DNA of 64,000 nucleotides from NCBI GenBank assembly GCA_046704385.1, contig JBJKSB010000021.1, positions 158,671 to 222,670 on the forward strand, written 5' to 3'. Under the pieces are notes generated by a model that was given only the letters and a program-made list of their open reading frames with translations, had not been told where the DNA came from and searched no databases. Of this stretch, positions 43,881 through 51,707 are shown in pieces. This DNA is from GH45 sp046704385 (lineage in GTDB: Bacteria; Bacteroidota; Bacteroidia; Bacteroidales; SZUA-534). Position 1 is the first letter of the stretch; the number at the start of each line of letters is the position of its first letter. Made by a program: the position numbers and the translations under genes.

Positions 43881-46844
43881 ATGGTAAGAAAAATTCTACT
43901 GGGTTTTTCGGTTGTATTGTTGAGTTTCTCATATATGTTTGCTCAAACTGGAGGAATTAAGGGTACGATTGTAGACTCGAATGGTGAACCGTTGATAGGC
44001 GCAAACGTTTTCATTAAAGGTACCACAACCGGTACTATTACTGATGTTAGCGGTAATTTTAATATACAGAATGCTCCTACGGGTAGTATTGTTGTGGTGG
44101 CCTCATTTATTGGATATGCAAACGTTGAAAATCCTGTTGAGGTTAAAGCAGGACAGGTAGCAACGATAAATTTCACTATGAAAGAAGATATTACTTCACT
44201 CGATGAACTGGTAGTTATTGGTTATGGTACGGTTAAAAAAACTGATGCCACCGGTTCGGTTTCGACTGTGAGTTCTAAAGATTTCAATAAAGGTAACGTA
44301 ACATCGCCACAGGATCTTATAGTGGGTAAAACTGCAGGGGTGGTAATAACAACTAATGGCGGTGCTCCTGGAAGTGGTGCTACCATCAGGATTCGTGGAG
44401 GGTCATCATTAACAGCATCAAACGACCCGCTGGTTATCGTGGATGGTGTGCCTTTATCGAATGACAAAGTAGGTGGAAGTTCAAATGTGCTTTCATTTAT
44501 TAATCCAAACGATATTGAGACTTTTACAGTGTTGAAAGATGCTTCGGCTACTGCAATTTACGGATCGCGTGCCTCAAATGGTGTAATTTTAATTACTACT
44601 AAAAAAGGTAAGGCAGGTAAACCCATGTCCGTTTCGTATAATGGTAGTGTATCGATAGCTAACCCTGTTGATTTTGTAAATGTTTATGATTCAACAAAAT
44701 TTAAGCAGCTGGCTTACGAAAAATTCCCGTTGGGAAATCATAGTTTACTGGGTAATTCAAATACGGATTGGCAAAGTGAAATTTTCAGAACAGCTGTTTC
44801 GCACGATCATAACATTAGTGTATCCGGAGCTACTAAACTTACTGATTTAACACTACCCTATCGTTTTTCAGTAGGTTATACAGATCAAACCGGTATCTTA
44901 AAAAATACTGATATGCAGCGTATGACGGGTTCTGTAAATTTAAATCCATCTTTGTTGAATGATGATTTGAAAGTTGACATTAATGCCAAAGTATCATCCA
45001 GTAAACATAACTTTGGTGATGATGGGGCTATAGGTTCAGCTATTTCAATGGACCCTTCGCAGTCAGTTCATGACACTTCATCAGCCGACGGATATTTCCA
45101 GTGGCAAAATTTAGGCCTTGATTTAGGTACTCCTAACCCTGTTGAGCAGGCTATGGCAGTGGATAACCGATCAAATGTATTACGGTTTGTTGGGAATGTA
45201 AAACTGGAATATAAATTGCCATTCCTTCCTGATTTAGCTGCAAATCTTAATCTGGCCACTGATTATTCTCATAGTGCCGGGCACAATAATCGTCCGGTAA
45301 CTTCACCTACCAGTATTACAGGGGGGTATTACGGAAAGTTTAATGAATATGAAAATACCAACAGGAACCATTTGCTTGATTTTTATTTGAGCTATAACAA
45401 AACCATTGCCGATGATAATAAAATCAATGCTACTGCCGGTTATTCATGGCAACATTTTCAAAGAGAGAGTGCCGATTCAACTTTAAATATGATTACTGAC
45501 GACGCGCATCCTTATCGTTCGGCAAGCAGTGCATTTATAACCGAGAATTACCTGGTTTCATTCTTCGGAAGAGCCAATTATTCTTATAAGGATAAATATT
45601 TATTGACTGGTACTGTAAGATACGATGGTTCATCGCGTTTTGCTAAAGATAATCGTTGGGGTTTATTCCCGTCAGCAGCATTTGCATGGAAGATTAACAA
45701 GGAAGCATTTTTGGCTGATGTAAGTGCCATTTCTAATTTAAAATTAAGATTAGGCTGGGGAGTAACCGGACAGCAAAATATCATAAATAATAATGATTAC
45801 CCATCGCAAACACTTTATATTATTTCGCGTATGGGTTCATATTATCCTATAAACGGCCAGTTTATGCCAACCTTACGACCAAATTCATACGATCCTAATA
45901 TTAAATGGGAGGAAACTACCACACAGAATGCGGCTATCGATTTTGGATTAATGGATGACAGGTTTACCGGTACTTTTGATGTTTATGACCGGGTAACCAA
46001 GGATATGCTTAACAGCGTAACTGTTCCAAGTGGAAGCAATTTCTCAAACAGACTGCTAACCAACGTGGGAAGCCTTGAGAATAAAGGTTTTGAAGTTACT
46101 TTGAATGCAGTGGCTATATCAACTTCAGATATGTCCTTAAATATTGGTGCAAATTTAACTTACAATAAGAGCAAGATCACCAAGCTTTTATTTACGGAAG
46201 ATCCTAATTTTATTGGAATATTATATGGTGATGCTTTTACTGGTTATAATCAGGTGACACGTGTAGGATATCCGGCATATTCATTCTTTGTAAATCGCCA
46301 GATTTATGATACCAATGGTAAACCGATTGAAGGATTATATGAAGATATTTCAGGAAAAGGTGGTGCTGTATCTGGTAATGCTGCCGATAAATATATTTAC
46401 CATAATCCGGCTCCTGATTATGTTGTTGGATTAAGTCTGCGTTTCAACTATAAGCAGTTTGACCTGGCTGCGTCAACAAGAGCTAATATTGGAAACTATG
46501 TACAAAACAAGGTTGCAGTAGGATCATCATACGACCAGATGAATGCCAATGGTTACTGGAAAAATATGCCAGCCTATCTGGATCAAACCCAATTTACCAG
46601 CAGGCAGTTTACCAGCGATTATTTTATAGAAAATGCTTCATTCTTTAAGGTTGATAATATTTCAGCCGGTTATAATTTTGAAAACATTGTTGACAAAATG
46701 AATCTAAGGGTGAGCCTGACTATTCAAAATGTACTTACTATAACCAAATACGATGGTTTGGATCCTGAAGTTGATGGTGGAATTGATAATAACTTTTATC
46801 CACGACCACGCACATATACACTGGGTTTAAGTTTGAATTTTTAA
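43881..46844 (+). CDS. susC: SusC-family TonB-linked outer membrane transporter
   Basis: A 987-residue receptor for glucan oligosaccharides. Signal peptide MVRKILLGFSVVLLSFSYMFAQ; CarboxypepD_reg-like domain (GGIKGTIVDSNGEPLIGANVFIKGT); TonB-box region (LDELVVIGYGTVKKTDATGSVS); plug (GTIRIRGGSS-type ATIRIRGGSSLTASNDPLVIVDGVPL, ASATAIYGSRASNGVILITTKKG); barrel ending in YTLGLSLNF. SusD and SusE genes follow at 21 and 14 nt. The substrate is inferred from the maltose enzymes next door. Confidence 0.95.
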   Translation: MVRKILLGFSVVLLSFSYMFAQTGGIKGTIVDSNGEPLIGANVFIKGTTTGTITDVSGNFNIQNAPTGSIVVVASFIGYANVENPVEVKAGQVATINFTMKEDITSLDELVVIGYGTVKKTDATGSVSTVSSKDFNKGNVTSPQDLIVGKTAGVVITTNGGAPGSGATIRIRGGSSLTASNDPLVIVDGVPLSNDKVGGSSNVLSFINPNDIETFTVLKDASATAIYGSRASNGVILITTKKGKAGKPMSVSYNGSVSIANPVDFVNVYDSTKFKQLAYEKFPLGNHSLLGNSNTDWQSEIFRTAVSHDHNISVSGATKLTDLTLPYRFSVGYTDQTGILKNTDMQRMTGSVNLNPSLLNDDLKVDINAKVSSSKHNFGDDGAIGSAISMDPSQSVHDTSSADGYFQWQNLGLDLGTPNPVEQAMAVDNRSNVLRFVGNVKLEYKLPFLPDLAANLNLATDYSHSAGHNNRPVTSPTSITGGYYGKFNEYENTNRNHLLDFYLSYNKTIADDNKINATAGYSWQHFQRESADSTLNMITDDAHPYRSASSAFITENYLVSFFGRANYSYKDKYLLTGTVRYDGSSRFAKDNRWGLFPSAAFAWKINKEAFLADVSAISNLKLRLGWGVTGQQNIINNNDYPSQTLYIISRMGSYYPINGQFMPTLRPNSYDPNIKWEETTTQNAAIDFGLMDDRFTGTFDVYDRVTKDMLNSVTVPSGSNFSNRLLTNVGSLENKGFEVTLNAVAISTSDMSLNIGANLTYNKSKITKLLFTEDPNFIGILYGDAFTGYNQVTRVGYPAYSFFVNRQIYDTNGKPIEGLYEDISGKGGAVSGNAADKYIYHNPAPDYVVGLSLRFNYKQFDLAASTRANIGNYVQNKVAVGSSYDQMNANGYWKNMPAYLDQTQFTSRQFTSDYFIENASFFKVDNISAGYNFENIVDKMNLRVSLTIQNVLTITKYDGLDPEVDGGIDNNFYPRPRTYTLGLSLNF

Positions 46845-46865
46845 AATCGGATTAAAGAAAAAGAT

Positions 46866-48506
46866 ATGAAAAAAATAGTTTTAATAAATATTTTCTTTGC
46901 AGCCCTTTTATTTACAGGGTGTGTAAAGGACCTGGATGTTACCCCGAAGGATCCTGATTTAATCCTGTCAGGTAATATTGCCAACAACCCGGTTTATATG
47001 CAGGAGGTTTTAGGTAAAATTTATGCCAGTTTTATAATACCCGGACAGGGTGGTGGTAGTACTGATGCCGATGGACCTGATATTACAGCCGGAGACCCAA
47101 ACTTTTTTACTACCATGCGTGCATTATGGAACCTTCAGGAAATTACTACCGACGAAGCCTTGTGTACCTGGAGCGATGTGGGTATCTATGATTTGAGTGC
47201 CCAGACTTGGACCAGTTCGAATCCATTTTTAACAGCCGTATACCAGCGTTTAAGTCTAAGTATTACATTTGCCAACGATTTTATCGACCAGGCAAAATCC
47301 AGTTCAATTGAAGGCAAAGCAAGATATATTGCTGAAGCCAGATTTTTAAGAGCACTTGCTTATTGGTGGCAGATGGATTTGTTTGGAAACCCGCCTTATA
47401 CTACTGAAGCGGACGGTGTTGGAATATTTTTCCCGAAACAAATTAACAGGTCTGATTTATTTGATTATGTGGTTTCAGAGTTAAAAGCTATAGAAAATGA
47501 TCTCGGCGACCCGGGTTTTTCTTATCCGGAAGCTGATAAAGGAGCATGTTGGATGTTATTGGCCAAAGTATACCAAAACGCGGAAGTTTATACAGGTGTT
47601 CCTATGTGGCAGGAATGTGAGACTTACTGCGATAAAATTATAAATAGTGGTGCATATAGTCTTAATCCTGATTACAGACAGAATTTCTGCGCTGATAATG
47701 ATTATAACCGCAATAAGGAAATGATTTTTGCCTGGGAGCAAGATGGGAAATATACCTATGAATCAGTAGGTACCACATTTATAATTCAATCTTGCAGTGA
47801 TGATAAATATTATCCTGCAGGCCCTAACCATGGTCTTTCAGCAAATGCTAACTGGAACGGTAATCGTATGCGTAAAGATTTCTTAAACAGGGTGATGGAT
47901 ACACTGGCTCTTTATGGAAACGCTGGTATTCCGCGTGATGATTCATTCTTTAGAGCAAGCCCTGACAAACGCTTTTATCTTTTCCAAAGACAAAATGTTG
48001 ATATTCCATCTATTACACCCGATGCAAATTATTACGGTGTGGGTGTTTATAAATTTACCGGCTATAATCATGACGGATCCGATCCTGATGACTACAGTCT
48101 TCAGTATGCATCAACCGATTACCCGGTTTTTAGATATGCAGATGCTTATTTAACACGTGCTGAGGCCTTATACAGACAAGGCAAAATGGCTGATGCTGTG
48201 AATGACATTAATGTTGTCAGGGAAAGAGCATATGGTGATGCCTCAGGTGATAAAACCGTAGCTGATTTAAATGATGATTTTCTGCTTAATGAACGTGGCA
48301 GGGAGTTCTATTTTGAAGGACAACGGCGTACAGACCTGATTCGTTTTGGGAAATACACCACTGGAGGTGAAGGTGAATACTTGTGGCAATGGAAAGGTGG
48401 AGATTTTAACGGAACCAGTATTGGAAGTTACCGAAATCTATTCCCAATTCCAAGTGAGGAAATTAGTGCGAATCCGAATTTAGTTCAAAACCCTGGTTAC
48501 AACTAA
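46866..48506 (+). CDS. susD: SusD/RagB family nutrient-binding lipoprotein
   Basis: A 546-residue surface lipoprotein that caps the SusC channel and binds glycan. The signal peptide ends at LFTGC; the mature protein starts VKDLDVTPKDPD. The TPR-like SusD core includes ARYIAEARFLRALAYWWQMDLFGNPPY and the C-terminal YADAYLTRAEALYRQGKMADAVNDINVVRERA and LNERGREFYFEGQRRTDLIRFGKY signatures. It directly follows susC. Confidence 0.95.
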   Translation: MKKIVLINIFFAALLFTGCVKDLDVTPKDPDLILSGNIANNPVYMQEVLGKIYASFIIPGQGGGSTDADGPDITAGDPNFFTTMRALWNLQEITTDEALCTWSDVGIYDLSAQTWTSSNPFLTAVYQRLSLSITFANDFIDQAKSSSIEGKARYIAEARFLRALAYWWQMDLFGNPPYTTEADGVGIFFPKQINRSDLFDYVVSELKAIENDLGDPGFSYPEADKGACWMLLAKVYQNAEVYTGVPMWQECETYCDKIINSGAYSLNPDYRQNFCADNDYNRNKEMIFAWEQDGKYTYESVGTTFIIQSCSDDKYYPAGPNHGLSANANWNGNRMRKDFLNRVMDTLALYGNAGIPRDDSFFRASPDKRFYLFQRQNVDIPSITPDANYYGVGVYKFTGYNHDGSDPDDYSLQYASTDYPVFRYADAYLTRAEALYRQGKMADAVNDINVVRERAYGDASGDKTVADLNDDFLLNERGREFYFEGQRRTDLIRFGKYTTGGEGEYLWQWKGGDFNGTSIGSYRNLFPIPSEEISANPNLVQNPGYN

Positions 48507-48520
48507 AAACAAAAGAAATT

Positions 48521-49687
48521 ATGAAAAAATATCTATTAATTTTAATAACTGCCATTGTAGGTATAGTATGGTCATCGTGCAAAGACGATAAAGAAATACT
48601 GACCTTAAATAATGATAATGCAGTACCTGCAACCTTACTTACACCGGCTGACGGGTCAGCATTTACTCTGACAGCAGCACAGGGTGCTGATACATTTAAT
48701 GTGTTTTCCTGGACAAAAGCCGAATATGGAATTTCGCTTTCGCAGGAATATTCGCTTCAGTTGGATGTTGACGGAGGGGGTTTTTCAAACCCGGTTGCAG
48801 TAAATGGGCCGGTTGCCCTTATTGTTCAGCAATTCAAACTAACTAATGCAGATTTGAACCTGACTTTATTTGATGCCGGTGCTACGGGTACTGTAGATGC
48901 AAATTTCAGGGTTAGGACCGTGGTAAGCAATGATGCCGTTGATACTTTATATTCAGCACCAAATAAGGTTTCGATTACCATGTTCGATTATAATAAGCCC
49001 ACGCTAACATTACCCGCTTCGGGTTCCAACATCGAACTTTTAAAAACGGATGGTGCAAATGACTTTTCATTTAAATGGGATAGGGTTAATTATGGCGGTC
49101 CATATAATGACAGATATACAATTCAATTTGATCTGCCTGGTAATGATTTCGCTAAGAATCAACAATATGCCAAAGTTTTTGGAGATAATGTTTTTACCGA
49201 TTCTGTAGGAGCTTTGAACAAATTTCTAGTTAGCAAACTTAAATTACCAGTAGGGGTTGCAACTACTGTTGAATGCAGGGTGATGGGTATGGCATCTTCA
49301 CAAACCGGAACTATTTATAGCGATGTGTCAACGTTTACTATTACCCCATTTGATGCTTCCGCAACTACAGTGTCAGAACCTCCATTATATTTAGTGGGTG
49401 CATTTAACGGCTGGGATAATACAGCTGGCCTCCCCATTGTTTATGATGCCGCAAATAATGTATATACATTGACAACAGATTTTGTTGAGGGAAATGGAAT
49501 GAAAATTCTAAAAACTTCAGGAGCTTGGGCACCGCAATGGGGCGATGACGGATCATTTACGGGTAAACTATCATACCGGCCTGATGAGGCAACTACTGAT
49601 CCTCCGGAGATTCCTTCACCAGGAACCGGTTCATATAAAATGATTGTTGACATCGATAACTTAACATATTCGTTTGAAGCACAATAG
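48521..49687 (+). CDS. susE: SusE-like starch-binding outer membrane lipoprotein
   Basis: A 388-residue lipoprotein (lipobox ...VWSSC, then KDDKE) with a SusE N-terminal Ig-like domain (NAVPATLLTPADGSAFTLTAAQG... FNVFSWTKAEYG), a second Ig-like repeat (about 160-280) and one C-terminal SusE/SusF starch-binding domain (PPLYLVGAFNGWDNT... GMKILKTSGAWAPQWGDDG). Bacteroides SusE has two binding domains; here there is one. It is the last gene of the susCDE operon, before a strong terminator. Confidence 0.9.
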   Translation: MKKYLLILITAIVGIVWSSCKDDKEILTLNNDNAVPATLLTPADGSAFTLTAAQGADTFNVFSWTKAEYGISLSQEYSLQLDVDGGGFSNPVAVNGPVALIVQQFKLTNADLNLTLFDAGATGTVDANFRVRTVVSNDAVDTLYSAPNKVSITMFDYNKPTLTLPASGSNIELLKTDGANDFSFKWDRVNYGGPYNDRYTIQFDLPGNDFAKNQQYAKVFGDNVFTDSVGALNKFLVSKLKLPVGVATTVECRVMGMASSQTGTIYSDVSTFTITPFDASATTVSEPPLYLVGAFNGWDNTAGLPIVYDAANNVYTLTTDFVEGNGMKILKTSGAWAPQWGDDGSFTGKLSYRPDEATTDPPEIPSPGTGSYKMIVDIDNLTYSFEAQ

Positions 49688-49709
49688 ATTTAATTATTAT
49701 TAGGATTTC

Positions 49710-49743
49710 AAGGTGATATTCTTTCGGGAATATCACCTTTTTT
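49710..49743 (+). terminator. Rho-independent terminator of susCDE
   Basis: AAGGTGATATT (49710-49720) pairs with AATATCACCTT (49729-49739) around an 8-nt loop, followed by Ts. Confidence 0.92.
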
Positions 49744-49759
49744 ATTCGTGAGATTCAAA

Positions 49760-49825
49760 TTTCAGTAGTGGAGCGAACTGAAATATGTAAGTCAAAAGAA
49801 TCCCGATAGCGAAGCGTATCGGGAT
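49760..49825. repeat. Two adjacent hairpins (REP-like)
   Basis: TTTCAGT/ACTGAAA (49760-49766, 49777-49783) and ATCCCGATA/TATCGGGAT (49800-49808, 49817-49825) with a GCGAAGCG loop. Confidence 0.55.
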
Positions 49826-50255
49826 AAATGAGTTTAATCCTCCGATGCTTGCATCAATTGAAATTAATTTTTAAAGTTAGCGAAACCTGACTTATCATAA
49901 GACAGTTACCCCGTAGACTTACTTCCTGGATTTTCAACTTTAAAAATATTCTTAATGGAGAGTTCATTTAGATTAATAATGCCAAAATTTCCAGACCGGT
50001 TATATTGTTAAGCGTTAGATATTGAAAGTTTTTAATCAGAAAAGAAGTTTAGGAACTACATATTGTTAAATAGAGCAATTTTGAACCAATTCAGTAATTT
50101 ATATGGTAGTTGACAGTTATAATTATAGAAATTTTATAAGTGCCATTAAATCAATGCATAAATGTTGAATGAATTATCATACTTAGATAAAATGTAAGAT
50201 TGTAAAACATCCCATTTTATAAAAAATGCAATTAAAACATGCTTTACAACAACTT

Positions 50256-50278
50256 CAAACGGTTGCGGAAACGATTGC
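50256..50278 (+). promoter_or_regulatory. Tandem operator upstream of the T9SS starch-binding-like gene
   Basis: Same double AAACGGTTGC-type motif as at 43730-43752, differing at one base in the second half (AAACGATTGC). The -33 element is exactly 24 nt further downstream, as at susC. Confidence 0.6.
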
Positions 50279-50302
50279 GGCTTAATAGTACTGATTTACC
50301 TG

Positions 50303-50333
50303 TTTCTTTTAAGCCAGGGTATTGGTATTTTTG
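50303..50333 (+). promoter_or_regulatory. Promoter of the T9SS starch-binding-like gene
   Basis: TTTC (50303-50306), 19 nt, then -7 TATTTTTG (50326-50333): the same spacing and the same -33 deviation as the susC promoter. The leader would be about 200 nt. Confidence 0.6.
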
Positions 50334-50541
50334 TATTGCGATATTATCCAGAGAAATACGATCAATTTATTTGATGCAAAACAGATTTAAAAGATTTGTT
50401 ATTCGTGATTAAATATTTTGAGATGCATTGATTTTATTGGTAATCGTAAAAATATTTTAGGAGATAAAAACAAAATGATCAGGCTGGTTGTTATACAGTT
50501 TAGCCTAATTATATTATTTACAATTTAAAACTTAACTAATT

Positions 50542-51537
50542 ATGAGTAAAAAACTATTCTCTGCTGGCGTTCTTGCCCTGCTCTTGTTTAGTTTTGCAGG
50601 TGTCAAAGCGCAAACTGTCATACTCCAGGTGGATATGACTTATCAGACCGCGGGTCAGGTTAGCAACACGACCGGGTATTTCGATTTTACTAAAGATTCC
50701 ATTGATGTTGCAGGAACTTTTAACAACTGGGGAGAAACTGTGAACCAGTTAAGCCAGGTATCAGGTACAACCTTTACATATGCCGATACCCTTTCAGATT
50801 TAACAGTAGGTGACGTTATTGAATTCAAGTTCAGGATTAATAATGAGTGGGTAGAACACCATTCAGAACTTTGGGGCAGTGCACCTAACCGTAAGTTAAC
50901 AGTTCGTAAAGATACGGCTAAAGTAACTTATATTTTCGACAACTATGAACCCGGATTAGTTCCTGTTTATATTTCGATGAATATGAATAAGAAAATTAAG
51001 GATGGTGGATTTGATCCTGCAACAGAGTTTGTTGATGTTGCCGGTACTTTTAACAATTGGGGTGCTTTCGATGAATTATTTCAGGATGGAACAACAGGAA
51101 TTTACAAAGGCATGGTATTAGCTCCTGTAGACACTATGCTCTGGAAGACGCGGATTAACGCTGACTGGGGTAACTCCGAATTCCCGAATGGAGGACCTAA
51201 TAGGGAGTATGTTGTTCAGGATACTGCCGGTGGGTTCGTAAATAACATTGAAGTGCTTTGGTATGACAATGATTCAATTGTTGGTGTGAAGGATAACCCA
51301 TTTGCAAATCTAAGTGTTTATCCTAACCCATTTGATAACATGGTTACTTTCAATCACCTTGCAAAAGTTGACAGAATAACCATTTCAAATATAGTAGGAC
51401 AAGAAATTAAAGCTATAGAAGTCAACAATATTGATAGCTATACATTTAATACATCAGAATTGAATACTGGAATGTACATTGTAGTTTTCCATAATAATAG
51501 TGGAGTTAGTAAAGCAATGCGAGTAATCAAGAGGTAG
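50542..51537 (+). CDS. T9SS-exported protein with two starch-binding-like domains
   Basis: A 331-residue secreted protein: signal peptide MSKKLFSAGVLALLLFSFAGVKAQ, two similar beta-sandwich domains (about 25-130 and 140-245) each with the (I/V)DVAGTFNNWG motif of CBM20/CBM48-like or SusF-type modules, then a type A T9SS sorting domain (LSVYPNPFDNMVTF... VGQEIKAIEV... LNTGMYIVVFHNNSGVSKAMRVIKR). There is no catalytic domain. Its promoter and tandem operator match those of susC, so it belongs to the glucan regulon. The likely role is starch binding at or outside the surface. Confidence 0.85.
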   Translation: MSKKLFSAGVLALLLFSFAGVKAQTVILQVDMTYQTAGQVSNTTGYFDFTKDSIDVAGTFNNWGETVNQLSQVSGTTFTYADTLSDLTVGDVIEFKFRINNEWVEHHSELWGSAPNRKLTVRKDTAKVTYIFDNYEPGLVPVYISMNMNKKIKDGGFDPATEFVDVAGTFNNWGAFDELFQDGTTGIYKGMVLAPVDTMLWKTRINADWGNSEFPNGGPNREYVVQDTAGGFVNNIEVLWYDNDSIVGVKDNPFANLSVYPNPFDNMVTFNHLAKVDRITISNIVGQEIKAIEVNNIDSYTFNTSELNTGMYIVVFHNNSGVSKAMRVIKR

Positions 51538-51554
51538 TTGAGTTTGAAGTTTGG

Positions 51555-51589
51555 AAAAAGCATCCTCTGTCAGAGGATGCTTTTTTTTT
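51555..51589 (+). terminator. Rho-independent terminator of the T9SS starch-binding-like gene
   Basis: A near-continuous palindrome (AAAAAGCATCCTCTG with CAGAGGATGCTTTTT, 51555-51585), then more Ts. Confidence 0.93.
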
Positions 51590-51683
51590 GCACTCAATTT
51601 TATTATTTTGAATCCTTTGAGCGCATTAAAACCTACTAACCGGCAAAATTCCAAATCACAAAATCATTCATAAGTAAATTAAT

Positions 51684-51691
51684 TACCTTTG
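51684..51691 (+). promoter_or_regulatory. -7 promoter box of murF-alr
   Basis: TACCTTTG, an exact TAnnTTTG match, 16 nt before the ATG; leader about 12 nt. Confidence 0.5.
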
Positions 51692-51707
51692 TGGTAATTC
51701 AGATTAT

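Larger units (their letters stand above)
49688..50541. other. Long spacer with terminator, palindromes and a regulated promoter
   Basis: It contains the susE terminator, two hairpins (TTTCAGT/ACTGAAA 49760-49783; ATCCCGATA/TATCGGGAT 49800-49825), then about 400 nt of AT-rich sequence with no gene. The tandem operator (50256-50278) and promoter (50303-50333) of the next gene follow. About 205 nt lie between the expected transcription start and its ATG. Confidence 0.6.
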
